Notes: generated by a model not told the origin, from the sequence alone. A stretch of DNA of 64,000 bases from Dryas octopetala (GCA_963921425.1 OY992837.1:2205896-2269895); one strand, 5' to 3'. Shown: positions 37,945-51,370, counted from the stretch's first letter. Numbers and translations: made by a program.

Positions 37945-40900
37945 TTATATAAAAGTGATCAAGTAATACATATTGTTCCATATCCCACCTTCCTCAGAGA
38001 AGGCAAATACACCACCAAGCATGTCATCATTGTCACCATCTTCCTCACATTTCTCCCTATCACAGGGGCTGCTGCTGTCCATGTCAGTTACAACTTCTGT
38101 TGATTCACGATAGTTGCTCAGACGTGATGTGTTACAGTACTCCTCTTGGAAAAACTGCTCAAAATCCAGTGAGTCATGTACTGGTCCCTCATCAAGCATG
38201 TTCATACTCAGATCAGAACGGTTAGAACTTACATTTGAACCTTCACTGGCCCCACCACTATTTACTGACTGAACCGCTTTTGCAATAGTTCTATCAGCAG
38301 CAAGGGAGCCACTCGTTAAAGTGGATAGACTTGTTGAAAAATTACTATCCTCACCAAGAGAAACACCTGAGGTAGGTTGTTTTGAAGATACTGAAAGAAT
38401 ATTTTTGTTTGTGGAGCTTTGGTTCAGGGGAGGTGATGATGAAAAAGATCTCCCTCTTTTTTCCCCATTATTTTCATTCCCAGGTTGGAGAATGGACGGA
38501 TAATAGTCACCTAAAAATCCATAAAAAAATTAAAATAAAAAAAAAATTGCATAGGAAAGTCCAGTTCAACCAATCAAACAATGATTTCACATTATATACA
38601 CTTATCTTACCAGCATCTGGGTTTTCAGCTGAGCCAGTTGATGCCAACTTGTCACCAGATATACCAGCATTTTCCAAAAAAAATTCTTTAGCTTCACGAG
38701 AATCAGAAGATGCACTTGAGCATCCTACGCCAACAAGACCCCTGAAGAAAGCAGCCAACAAAATTAGTTAGTGGTTAACATATTTATAGATTATTTTGAT
38801 CATACGATTTAGTAGTTATTTTGGCAACATCATGCTCCCACCACATTGAAGTAGATGAATAATGCAGAAAATTACCTGTCACTCCAATCAGACTGAAACC
38901 TATGGAAATTATGACAAACAGGTAGCAAATCCTTCCGCCTAATTTCAACCTCTTGAACAGGAACCTTCTCTATTTCAATCTCTCCTCCAGTAAGATCTTT
39001 AGTGAACTTTTGCTCTACACCCCCCAGCGGACTCATAGTGTAGAAATATATCTAAGAGATAAATTAAAGGATCACAAACACAATTGGAAATTATGAAGCA
39101 AATGGAACCCACTGTCAAAACATAAAAGGTACCTTAGACTTTAGCCAGATTGGAATCCTTCCAGAGTTGATCTGAACCTCAGCGTTGGAGATATATAAGT
39201 GAGATCGTTCAAGTGGTTTTACCAACTCCTTATCGCTAGTATCATTATCATCACATTCAGAACTATCCATGACTGTCTCCATGTCTTCTTGTCTCCTAAG
39301 TGTAATCCCAGATATGCATTCCTCTCTTTCAGGCCAATCAGTTCTTCGGCAAACGTCCCACCACTGAAGAGGTTCAACTTTCACTCGCAACTCCTCATCC
39401 TGTATCTGCACTGAAGAACCTGGCCCTGTCCTTGAAGCAGCTTCACCTGCCTCTCCCCCCACTGTAGGCAGTAGTTTATATTGAATTACATAACCAGAAG
39501 GAGTGTAAACCAATAGGTACTCCAAAGCAGTGACCTTCAAGTGAGAAGATTGCAAATCATGACGTACAGAACTATGGAATACAGAGGCAACAGCCCCAGA
39601 CGGAATGGAAGCCTTTCCTGCTGCAGAAGATGCAGCATGACTAACTGTATTGAGCCACCCAGAGTTATTATTTTTTATTCTGCTAACCACAGAAAGGGTA
39701 ACTGGTGGTGGTGGAGAAAAAGGATGCTGGTTTGTCATGAAATATGGAGTGGACCACCATGGTACGGATCGAACTGGCAAAAGAGCAGGCCCATCAGTGT
39801 GAGAATTCTGTATTTGAAGAACAGTATCACCACCAAAAGGGGAAAGAGCAAAAATATGGCAAGTCCCCCTGGATGAAACAATTGCAATCCATTGACTGTA
39901 TTGACTAAAACAAATGTCTTGGATCACCTGTATAATTAGCACAAGGAAAAGAAAGCTCACATCAACACAAGAACATAATAGCGAGAGAACACATTAAAAA
40001 ACCAGAACGTACAGCTGATGTCATGCCACGACGGAGCTTGTAAAGGTGGACATGAGAAGAAGTCCAGTCATAGCTTTGAGTTCCTGATCCATTATGTGAG
40101 CAGGATGGCATTATTCGAAAAATGTTGATATTGTTTCCGTGTATTGAGGCAGTAACAAGAAGAGTCCCACTTGGGTCAAAACATAGAGCAGAAATGGGAC
40201 TAGTATGTGCCCTAAATTGGGATACAACAGCTCTGGAAACAAAGTCCTTTACAACAACCTGCAAATACCATTTCAGTAAGTAAATATGCTTCAATCAGAA
40301 TTACTCTAAGGTAATAACATAAGTATAGAGCAACACTACAAAAATCAACCACATCCCTATGCTATTTAATATCAAGCTTTCCTAAACTACTAAGCAATAG
40401 TAAGTATGTCAGGAGATCCTTATTCTCAACTAAAACAAATTAGCACAAGGAATAAAATATAAAACTCAAAATATAAATAAAAGATCTTTTATTTTCTAGC
40501 GAGTGCTGTGATGTATGAAACAGTGATTATTCCAGTGTAAGATTAAAATTATCAGCTAGAAAGAAAACTGACCATTCCAGCAATATCTGTTTCTGCTGAA
40601 TGTGATCCCACCCTCCCTATTTTCAAGCTAGAATTTGATGACACAGGAGAGCTAGAACCATCGGGTATAAGATCTTGATAGTACTTAGACAAAGTTTTGT
40701 AACCCATGTCTCCCAGATTTAGTAACCCAGCAGCTAACTGCTTACTAGATTCCATGGCATATCGAGCCACCAGACTTCCACTGCTTGGCGAAGTTGATGG
40801 ACTGACACCTGGAGGAGTAAGACTTTGCGGACTTAAGCGGCCTGTGTTTGACAGCAAAGGATTGTTGGAAGCATAAGCCAACCACCTGGGACCAACAGCC

Positions 40901-43311
40901 ATGGGACCATATCCAATATTAACCCCAACCAGTCCTTGAACTCCCAACTGGGGTACAGGATAAGTAAGGACACTGAATTTGTTCTCAAGAGTGACAGCAT
41001 CAAAGCAGTATACCTGCCAGCAAAATAATCAAAAAACCAAAAAAGACTTGAGACAGGTTTGAATGCTTTGTTACTGATTTAATCGCTTACATAATTATTC
41101 ATATTTTAATGATGGCTCTTCCCCAGTGAATGTCTGAAACAAGTAACCTACAACCATCCAATCCAATCTTCTGGTTTGTTAAAGAAAGATGGTGAACATT
41201 CCACGCACACACCCCATCTCGCACCCCCCCCCCCCCCCCCCAAAAAAAAAAAAAAAAAAAAAACCAACGCATTCCCAATTGCATAAAACAATAATAAATA
41301 CTTGAGATAAGCCAATGCTTACTTGTGATGCAAGACCCACAGCCACTATTTGAGGACTGCATCTAACCATATACACAGTCGAGCGGAATCTCAGAACATG
41401 AACATAATTGTAAGACCTTAGCGAATAAAACCGAACAGCTGTAGGAGACAAAGCAGAGTTTCCTGTTTGAGGCTCGGTATGACCATTGACCAGCCCATCT
41501 CTCCCAGTTTGCATCATACCTGAGGTCTTTGATTCTTCACAGGCAACAACCATGAGTATAGGATGTGAAGATCTGAATCCTTCATGACCCTCAGACTTTG
41601 CAGGCAGGGGTTGCATCTGTAAAAATGTAACTGGATCATCACGCCTCGATACCATTTCACTGACATTAGAGGCATCTTCAACATCAAGGACTTGAAAGCC
41701 ATTGGAATAACCAAGTAGCAGGACATTTTTGAAGGAAGACAGACCAAGCTCTACTCTGTCAAAGCAAGCCCACAACACCTGTTTGCCACAACAAATTAAA
41801 CCACACTGATACGTCAAATGTAATAATAGACAAAGTATACACAAAGAAGTAATAATGGAATCCATCAAATCAAATTGCATTTTATAAAGGAACTGGTTGG
41901 TTCTAGATAGATCAAAAGGCAAGTAAACCATTTGGCTGCAGCAAATGTTAAAAGTGTCATCATGCCCCTTACAATTTTATTTAAGCAATGAGACACTAAA
42001 GACTCTTCTAACTTGTTCTGTGGCTCACCATTTCTTGACCACCCACAGCTCACATTTACTCAAACCTCAGAGTCTAAAAGACATACCATCATCATACTGA
42101 ACTTTTTTTTTTTGTTATATTGCCATTAAATTCTTTCTTAGTTGACTGCCGTAATTGGACATAAAATACCCTGGGATTGTCTTACATTATCTGCTAGGTT
42201 TAAAATGGCAATGGAAATTAATTGGATGAATCTTTCAAGAAGAACATCAAAAACTCACAGGCAGTGTACTTGATAGTGTTGCATCATATCCTTCAGTAAT
42301 TAAAATATTATTGATTTGATCTCCATAAATAAATAAAAATGAATGCCATGATCAAAAAATGTTACTGTAGCTCCACATTCATAACTTTCACATTACTAGT
42401 TATGTCTAATCGTATAATTTATCTCTCAACTTCGATGTTAATTAATTAATCAGGACTTTTTTTCATTTCCACCCTCGAAAAATTAAACCACCCCAAAACA
42501 TCACTTTCGACAAATTCGACCCGACACAACATTTATTTTCCAAGGGAAAAAACATTATAGATAGAAAGGAGAAGTCCATTTTATCAACTACGGTGCGTAG
42601 TTAAGTGGAAATTTCCACTTTAAAACACACACAATTTTAAACACAACACTTTCATTCTCCACCCTCATTGTCCCACCAACCAAACATATTCAAACTGAAG
42701 AAAATTCAATATCAAGAGCCAAAAATTCAAGCAAAAAAGAAATTTCAAAAGTCCCTCACATTTCATTTCTTCTTAAATTTTCTTAACAATCAAACACAAA
42801 GCTGGAACTCTTCATTTCACTATCAGCTCCTCACTTCCCCGCTAACCAACACGAACTAAACTCAAGAAAATTTAATCACATTAACGACAAGTAAGACAAA
42901 ACGGAAATTCAGAACTCCGTAACTTTTTAAATCAAATAACTCAGTAAAATTTCATTGTCATTCCTTTTTCTCTCGATTTTCTGTGTAACCAAAGTTAAAC
43001 AAACAGAATTCCCTAAAATCAATTGGAAAACCTAAATTTCAATTCCAAAACTTCATAATCAAGGAACATATAAGAAAAACAAATTCTAAATTCAGTAATT
43101 CAGTAATTCAAAAATGAAATTAAACCTGGTCTCTGTGATCGTGAGGGTCAGCGGAGATGGAGGCAGCGACGGAGGCGCTGGCTGACCGGACACCGGAAGA
43201 GGCGGTTTTAATGCAAGACGAAATGAATTTCAAAGAATTAGGAAGGAAGCCATTATTGGTGTGATGATGATTAGTCTGAACCTTATTATTGCTGTTGTGG
43301 TTCTTCTTCAT
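37945..43311 (-). CDS. ATG18G: Autophagy protein ATG18g/h (PROPPIN with BCAS3 domain)
   Basis: Eight exons: 43311-43126, 41778-41323, 41013-40573, 40258-40013, 39927-39133, 39051-38876, 38741-38611 and 38510-37945, all GT-AG and in phase, giving 998 residues. Plant ATG18g/h proteins are of this size. Residues of about 62-450 form a WD-repeat beta propeller (LLLGYSNGFQVLDVED, AHTSPISALCFDPSGTLLVTAS) carrying LRRG at about 436-439. That matches the L/FRRG motif by which PROPPINs bind PI3P and PI(3,5)P2 on autophagic membranes. A BCAS3 region follows (RSVPWWSTPYFMTNQHPFSPPPP). The acidic C-terminus has GGVFAFSEEG. The last exon may instead end at a donor after GAAG near 37991 and continue in a tiny exon, so the final 15 residues are uncertain. 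Intron 1 is long (1.35 kb), and intron 2 holds a long homopolymer tract. Confidence 0.92.
41224..41263. repeat. C18-A22 homopolymer junction in ATG18 intron 2
   Basis: About 18 C followed directly by 22 A, equal to T22-G18 on the coding strand. It lies roughly 60 bases inside intron 2 from its donor. Such tracts are prone to slippage and assembly error. Confidence 0.9.
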
Positions 43312-45986
43312 AGTCAGGCAATAAGGGCTTGGAGAATGTAACCGGTCACCGGAGGGGAGTTACCGGAAGTGGGAAGAGTGGACCCCACCGCCGACGATAG
43401 TCGCCGACTTAAGGCGATCAGAAATGGCATAAGAGAGAGAGTTCGGTGAAGAGGAGGAGGTGGAGGTGGAGGTGGAGGTGGAACGGAACGGTGTCGTTTT
43501 GGAGGTGGCGGTGGTTGAGTTTTGACCTTCTAAGGCTTAAACGGAGACGGTTCGTATCGGTTTGTAATGGAGTTGTGGGTTCCTTGTGTCTTTCTCTTTC
43601 TGTTTGTTTGGCTTTTTAGTTTTAAGTTTTAAGTTTTAAGTTTTTTTTTTTTTTGCTTTAGACTCTCTCTCTCTGTGCTTGGTGTTAATTGCACTGTAAG
43701 CTAATTTTCTGAAATGCCGGAAGTGTCCAGCTAGCTTTTGGATAATCTCGCTGACGCCCCCCTCTGTAATTCTTTGAAAATCGAAATGCTTGCCAATTAC
43801 TATTGTATCCTCGTGCATTAAAACAAATAAATATGTAGTGATATTGTGATAATGATTCAAACAAATAAATGATAATTCTTATCTGTTTAATTCAAAATTT
43901 GAATATTAATTCAGCTTATTATTACTATTTAACATGAAACTAAATATGTAAAATATTGTCAAAAGATTGAATTAAACGGGTTCAAAACAATTTCTCAGGT
44001 TTCCGTTTCTTAATATGACAACCTAATTTATTAATTGATATTATGTATGCATCCTATTAGAAGAAAATTATAATTTTAATACATAATTTTGAATTCTTTT
44101 TTTCTTGTAAATTATGCATATCTCCACGCATCATTAGGAACACACATATTTTTTCTTACATATATAATTTGATTTTTTTTCGCTTACATAATTTCCTTCT
44201 TTTTATAGGTTTTGTTTTGATAAGGTAGAGATAAAGCAAGCCTTGGTCTTATTTGTTAGGATTGTGATTCTTCTTTTCTGCGGTGAGAATGATAATAGAT
44301 GGTAAAAATGGTTTTTTTATGTTCGATTGAGGTGAGATTAATCGGTGATTAAAATTTCGTTCACCTTGAATCTAAAACAACAATACAAAATATTATGTAA
44401 CTATTATTAAAAAAAAAAATGTTACTAGTATAACGAGGAAGGATGATATTATTAAGGTGTATTAATAACAACTTTATTAGAATGGAGAGTGAAAGAGGAT
44501 AACTATGGACCATGGTGGCTCCTCGTCAATCTCTAGATGGCATAAAATTGATTGATACCTATAATTGTTATATAATTGGCCTCTTACTCTGATCGGCTAG
44601 CAACATAAAAGTGAGTATGAAATTGATTGATTCCTAAAAGGTGAGGTTAAAGTAGTCATTTTTCTATCTTATTTCAGGCATTAATGGCAAATTGGGGTGT
44701 AGGCAATATTTGAGGAAAGTTTAGAGAGTCAAACGACATTAATGGGAACTTCCGGGGACTGAGGCCTAATGAGGAATGATACACCAAGCGGCAAGCGTAA
44801 CGTAAGGAATAAAAAAATTGAAAAATAGGGGAACATTGGTTACTTTACGACAAGGGATGAGAATATCTTAAACCAGATGCGGAACCCCAACACGTTTGTT
44901 TCTGTTTTTTTTTTTTTAAGGGACAACGGTGATATTATTATTTGCTGGCATCACTTAACAGCATACACAAGACATGTCCATAAAGAAATCTTGCATATCA
45001 TTACTTTGATTTCATATTGACTTTTTTTTTGTTTCTTACTTTTATTTTTTTTAATTTTTTTTTCTAAAGTCCAAGAAGAAAAAAAGGAAAATCTTTCTTG
45101 ATTATTTAATTATGGCTCATGATGTCGTGTCAGGCCCATTTATTGGGGACCCAGTTACATTTTGGGCATAGACCATATTTTTCCCCCACATACAACGGAA
45201 AAAAGTTGATTCAGACCAAAAACAAAAAATTTGAACCTAAAGCTCATCTCAATGTTTACAAGAGAATTTTCATGAACCTAAAACTCATCTTGAGGGTACC
45301 TCATTTCTTTTACCACTTAAATGTAAATTCCAACGGTTAATCAGTAACATAATTATGTGAGTTTGAAACTCCAACTATAGTGTATTAGGCTATGGAAAAC
45401 TTAATACAGTTGATTATATATCTCAGGCACAAAAAATTTCTAAGGCCGGGGATAAGGCGATTGTGAGACAAACGGCACATAGGACCATCCCGTTGAACAC
45501 TTTCACCACATATGAAGTCCCATGAAGTTGAAATTTTTTCTTCCAAACAATGCAAGATTCCATCAATATGGAGCTCTATACCAAGTAATGGAAGAACAAA
45601 AGGCTGTATTTGGGTGTGCAATGCAAACAATAAGAAGTCATCAGACAAAAGGAATTTGAAACAAGTTCATCCTGGTGCCATTTGACATGGATTTGCATGG
45701 TAGTTATGCATATGATCAATTTAGGAGCCAAAATAAAACACAATGATCATGTTGTTTTTAAGCACATCTGACAAGCAATTCCCTCTCTCACTCTCTCTCA
45801 ATTCTCACTCCTTCAGTTTTAATGCCTAGATAGAGACAATTTCAGGTGATGAGAATGCTTTCAAATACCATGGAAAACGATGTAAAACGACTAGATTTCC
45901 ATGGGACTTGCAAGCACCCCCGAAACTGAAAAGTCTATGACAACTACCATAATTAACATTGTTTAAATATTTTCTACCCATCTACT
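43312..45986. other. ATG18 promoter side and intergenic DNA
   Basis: The first 300 bases are GC-rich leader/promoter of the minus-strand ATG18 gene, with a GGAGGT-type repeat at about 43450-43482 and a triple ttttaagt near 43620. The remainder is AT-rich. A frame at 45385-45648 (minus) has no similarity I recognise. The last stretch before 45987 is the probable 3' UTR of the kinase gene. Confidence 0.45.
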
Positions 45987-48900
45987 TCAAGAACCAAAAG
46001 CAACCTGCTTGTGTCGATTGAGATCCCTCAGATACTTTGTTGAGTTATATTCTTGTGCATGCAAGAGTTCATCCGAGTAAGTTCTATGTAAGATCTTTTT
46101 CTGCTCTTTTGCACATTGTGAAACATATTCATCACCTCTTAGCAGTACCACAACCTGCACACAACCAAAGAATTTCAATCAATCTGCCATCCAATACAAT
46201 ACATTTTTTAAGCATTTTCAGGGTAGTATGAAATGAGAATGTGGGGCTGAACTCCAAGAAACTATGTATGACCTCCCTCATTGTGATTCATCAGGAAACA
46301 TTACCACAGAACAAGAATGTGATATTTTTAGATCTTAAGGGGGTTCCTTTTGAATATTTCAAAAGATTAAAAAGGAAAAAGATATCCTATAGCCCTAAAA
46401 TTTTATGCTCTGCTTGACTCATTTTACCTACCTAGAAAGATGAAATATTTTGCATTTCACCAGAAAGACCAGAGATTCTATAACATAAATTTGTGGAGTT
46501 TCAGGTGTAGGAAGAGATGAGATGGGGAGACAAAGCAACTGTAGGACAAAAATCCAATGATTCTTACTCAATTACATTTCCTTTTCTTTTCCTTTTAATA
46601 CATTTACAGTTTTACAGTGTGCCACAACACCTAACATTCAGACCAGTATTTTGTGGAATACAGTTTCACTATATCAAGATCCTTCTTTTTCTTTCTTTTT
46701 TTCTCCAGTCAGTTAACAGCCATATCTTCCACTTATTGTGAACTTAAATGAACCATTAAGATATGAAGCACGGATATATGAGAGATATGCATCTTTCTGA
46801 AATTTGAACTTGCCTGACTCATGCGAGGACGTAAAATAGGAGCCGGCTCAATGCATAAAGATGCAGTCAAAACCATGTGATCCATCTCTTCTCGGTCATA
46901 GTTGTGACCAATGTTTGGATCAACGAGCTCCCTGATCTCATTGTTATCAAGCAAAGGTTTTGCCTACAACAGAGAATAAAAATAAAACAGGCAGCTAAGG
47001 GCTTCAATATATTGACAACATGATCCAATATATTAGGCAGAAGAAAATCTACCCAAATTACAAGGCTTTGCTGAAGATGATCCAAAGCTGGACGCCCAGT
47101 TATAAGCTCCAAGAGTAGGACCCCAAAAGAATAAACATCAGTTTTTTCATCTACTATTCCATGCATGAAATATTCAGGAGCAAAATACCTGTCATTGAAG
47201 GGAATAATGAATAAAATGAATTATTAAGGAATATTTAACTGTCAAATGAAATATTTTTAACTTACAGACCCGAATGTGCCCTCAAATTTAGAGACATTAT
47301 GATGAGTCCATTGTTTGGGTAGCCACTTTGCAAGCCCAAAATCACATATCTGGATCAAAATTGGCTATGACAATCAGTAATTTAAATTTAAAAAGGGGGG
47401 GGGGGGGGGTGGGTGTTAGGGGAGTAAAAGATAAATAGACAGAGTTCAGGTAATGTAAGATCAGCCAAAGATGATCATAGGAGAAAGGATAATACGATTT
47501 TTAGTGCTAATTTCTTAGTATGAAAGTGGCAATCGTCATTCACAGTTACATATTGCCATTATTGTTTGTTATGCTTGGCTGCATATGATGATATAAACAA
47601 CCCAACAGCAGAAAGAGGATTTGTTCCAAATAGCTATGTGCCAGGGTCAAAGCTGACTGCAAATTGATAACTGTAGCCTTTATGTGCTTAAAAAGGTTGC
47701 ATAGAATAGACACCTAACAGAAAAATCAGTTTCTATAGATTATGTTGGTGATTTATGTGTCAAGGTACTGCAAAGATTATCAGGCTGCAACTCTTAGCCA
47801 AACTTGTTAATATATACTTTGTGAACTCTATGAAATCAAACGGGAAATACATAAAACATTGTAGTACTTCAAGTTGCAAGGTTTGAGAAATCTTGGGAGT
47901 GAAACTTGGAAATACCTGGGGCACAAAATCCTCTGTAAGTAGAATATTATCAGCCTTGATATCTCTATGAATGATTCGCCTCTGACAACTCTCATGAAGA
48001 TACAGTAGACCATCTGCTGACCCCAAAGCAATTTTATACCTTTTACTCCAATCAAGTTTATTAGCCCTTGAACCTGGAATATGTACAATATCTAAGAAAC
48101 CCATAAACCAATAGGCAGTTTAAATCAAGAACAGGAGTATACAAATTATGAACATACCATGCAGGAGAGATCCTAAACTCCCAAGTGAAGATAATTGAAA
48201 AACAAGGTGCATTCCTCGTTCAACGCAACAGCCAATCAACTTAGCAGTATTAGGATGATCTACGTGAGCTATAATGCCAAGTTCAGATAGAAAGCTTGCT
48301 GTTTTCTCATCTGGCGTTCCTTTAGTGAGCCGCTTTACTGCCACTAGCTGCCCATCCTTCAAACAACCCTTATAAACTTTGGAATAACCACCCTTTCCAA
48401 TTGTATTTTCTACAAGAAATATGAACCACAAAGACAATGTCATAAATAAGATAAAAATAACATTTCTGGTTGCCCTTAGAAGCATCACTATGGATTAAAT
48501 ACCAGTCGATAATATTGCATTCACAATTTTATAAATTCTTCTATAAAAGTTTAGTAAATAAATCCACATATTGGATAGTAGGTCTAGATTACTGGGGAGA
48601 GTTACAGACCATCATTAAAATTATTGGTCGCAGCTTGGAGGTCAGAGAAGGTAAAGTTCACCAACGAAGACTTGAAGTTGTATATATTAGTTAGTACTGG
48701 ATTATCTCTTGCACTCCTGCTACTTCTTTTTGATACTGCCTTCGGCGTACCAAGAGGAGGGAAGGTGGCTAAGCGCTTAATTGATCTTTTACTCCATGAT
48801 TTAAAAAATTTACGCCAGTTAGAAAGTGCCCTTGAACTTGAACCATGAACTTCTGATTCTGTTGTGCTGTTTTCAGGAAAACTAGTGTCAGAGTCAAAGC

Positions 48901-50000
48901 CTGTAATGCAAGCTTCTATAACTCCTCTAGGAGTTTGGCCATCTTCTTTCTCCTTTTCTATGTCCGAAAATCTCAAATCTACAAAGAAGAAACCAAACAT
49001 TATGACATTAGAAAATGAAAGCACAGAAACACGTAGGGAGAAGGAAGTTACCATGGGCAGAAGCAGAAGGAAGTAGAGCACCTCTTCTTTTATGTTTCAC
49101 CTGAGAAACCTCATGCGGGACCTTCACTGTTATGTTTTCAGGATCCTTGCCAGGGACCTTCGGTGTTATTTTTTTAGGATCCTTGCCAGCTCCCCTGGAA
49201 AGAAGTTAATCAAAATGTTGGCAAAATCTATAATCACAAAAAAAATGCAGGAAGTGAAAACCAGACTATCTGGGTCTGCAACTGTGTGTGTGACAAAGGA
49301 AGAGAGGGAGGGATAGATAGAAACCAACTTGGCTCTGGTGAAGGATTAAAAGGCTAAGTGATCCCATTGAAGATTATTTTCATAATTTTAGACTCGACAT
49401 TAATATTATCATCCACTTGTAATAGAACAGGAAACATACAACAATAGCCAAGGATTACTAATAGTCTAATATTGAGTAATGCTACAAACTTCTCAAAATT
49501 GCCAAAAAGGGGGAGGCTTTAGATCATTACCAAAATATTCAAAAAAGAGATTCATAAAGAGAAGAATGAACGCCATATAAAAAAGCTGAAGATTAACACA
49601 TACCCTGAAAAACTAAAATCCTCTAAATTGGTTCACTATTCGCATACTAATGCATACCTTCACTATTGCTCGGACACACAAAACCCACAAGCCCACCCTC
49701 AAAAGAAAAGCTTAGAAAAAGGATACTGAGAAGAAAAAATTTGCTTCAGATATACACAAAAATGCCACATTGTTTTACATTCTTTACTAATGCACGGGCA
49801 TACAAAATCCACAAGACCCAGAACCTGACCCTCAAAAAAAAATCTTAGAACATGGTAAAAAAAAACTTTAAAAAATAAACAAAAACAAAAACAAAAACAA
49901 AGAAAACATAAAGTTATAAGACATACCCAAATGAGAGAACATGAAGGACAAAACACGCATACCATGAACAATAAGGTCCTTGCGCTTCTCCATTCGCCAT
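45987..50000 (-). CDS. RBK2: Receptor-like cytoplasmic kinase, RLCK-VI (RBK2-type)
   Basis: Nine exons are proposed: 50000-49963, 49194-49052, 48978-48610, 48409-48158, 48073-47916, 47349-47270, 47188-47053, 46963-46814 and 46154-45987, giving 497 residues. The kinase domain starts near residue 178 with [12 protein letters not shown], then [26 protein letters not shown] and [18 protein letters not shown], so all catalytic motifs are intact. There is no signal peptide or membrane span. Ser/Arg-rich text ([13 protein letters not shown]) precedes the domain. RBK1/RBK2 are cytosolic Ser/Thr kinases that interact with ROP GTPases. The intron before the last exon uses a GC donor (CAG|GCAAGT). Exon 2 carries a 12-codon tandem repeat. 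The first exon is the weakest part: a second donor at 49926 in the same phase would give 509 residues. Confidence 0.85.
47395..47409. repeat. G15 homopolymer in a kinase-gene intron
   Basis: A run of about 15 G on the plus strand just upstream of the DFG-encoding exon, within the intron. The exact length is unreliable in any assembly. Confidence 0.85.
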
Positions 50001-51050
50001 GAAAGCTCATAAACAAGAAGGAACCACCAACCAAGCCAACCCCAAATACACAGAGTTTCGATTTTTTTTATGGGTTTGAGCTACAAAATCTTATTGTTAT
50101 TAAACCAAAATATATTGTTATTATCTATAGTGATAGACAAGGGAATCTAGAAGCTAAAGATGGAAAAGCCCATTATTGTTTTTTGTTTCCTCCTCTCTCT
50201 CTCCCTCCCCCTCCTCTTGTACGGATTTTTCTCACTGCTTCGCTTTCATTGTCATAACATGGGTCCGAGAGAGTCGCTGCTGCGTCTCACTGTGTTTCTG
50301 ACAAGTGTTGAAAGCTCTACAGCGACTTCTGCTCTCAACCTTAAACCAAGTGAGTGGAAGTTTCAGTTTTGAGAGAGAGAGAGAGAGAGAGAGGTGACGT
50401 TGTTCTTAATTAAATCAAATTAATGGGTCTTTGGGCAAATTTCAAAGTGTTGGTCTTGGTTTGTGAGACCAGTTAAAATGTCGAACTTTTCAATTTTGGG
50501 CTTCTCTGTTCTTTCCGGAGGATAAAGCAAATTCATTAAACTCAAAGATTCAGCTAAATCTAGCATTGAATCAACCAATAAGGATGGAAATTTTTTAAGA
50601 TTTAGATATTTTTCTTATCTTTAGTATCCTTCTAAATTCTAATTCAAGTAGTTCATAAAAATTTTAAAGTTATATTACTTTTAACTACTTGTATATCCAA
50701 TCAAGATCAATTTTAAAATAAGCGAATAGGCAATCGTTTCAGAGTTTAAATTATATAGACTTGTGTTATATATTTATATACTACATTAGGTTTAAGTAAT
50801 ATACATAAATGGTAAAAAGTCTCATATTTATGGATCGTCTTAAGTGGTCAAAATCTCGAGACCAGCATGCACCGTGTTTAAGAATTAGGGTAAATCTTGA
50901 ATATATATACAAGAGTGTATTAATTTTTTTAGTGTAAATCTTGAATTCAATAATAAATGTTGTACTATATATCATAGTTTTTCTTTTTTAATATTATGTA
51001 TTAAAGTTTCAATAAGCAATCAATAAAAAAAATGTTTAAATAAGGAAAGA

Positions 51051-51370
51051 GATAGTATATATAGTGAAAAGCACAAGGGTTTGATGTGCAAACCCTCTCG
51101 TCTGGTCAGAATCCACTGTGAGGTAGATGAATAAGGCAGTCATCTCAAACTTCAAATTTTATAGATTTTTGATTTACTTAAGTTAGTTTAAATAATGTAT
51201 ATGAAAGATTGAAAATTCATATTTATAATTTGTCTACTCATTAAAATTCTTTTATTTTATTTTATAGGATTTATCAAAGTTTTAAGTTTCAAACTCTAAT
51301 AAGCAAAACCTAAGACGAGGACGATAGAGTATATAGAGAAAAGCACAAGGGCTTGGTGCGCAAACCCGTG
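51051..51370. repeat. Pair of direct repeats about 277 bp apart
   Basis: Segments at 51051-51093 and 51328-51370 share tagtatat-agnGAAAAGCACAAGGG and end in GGGTTTG..CAAACCC or GGGCTTG..CAAACCC, a short palindrome. The sequence before each copy is loosely similar (tttcaa..ataagca). This may be two copies of an old, unclassified repeat. Confidence 0.5.

Noticed and set aside
45385-45648. 87-codon minus-strand frame downstream of the kinase gene
   Set aside because: No domain, signal peptide or homologue that I recognise; may be 3' UTR or chance.
50160-50372. 70-codon plus-strand frame with a hydrophobic start (MEKPIIVFCFLLSLSLP)
   Set aside because: It looks like a signal peptide but overlaps the kinase promoter region and CT/GA repeats, and nothing follows it; insufficient support.
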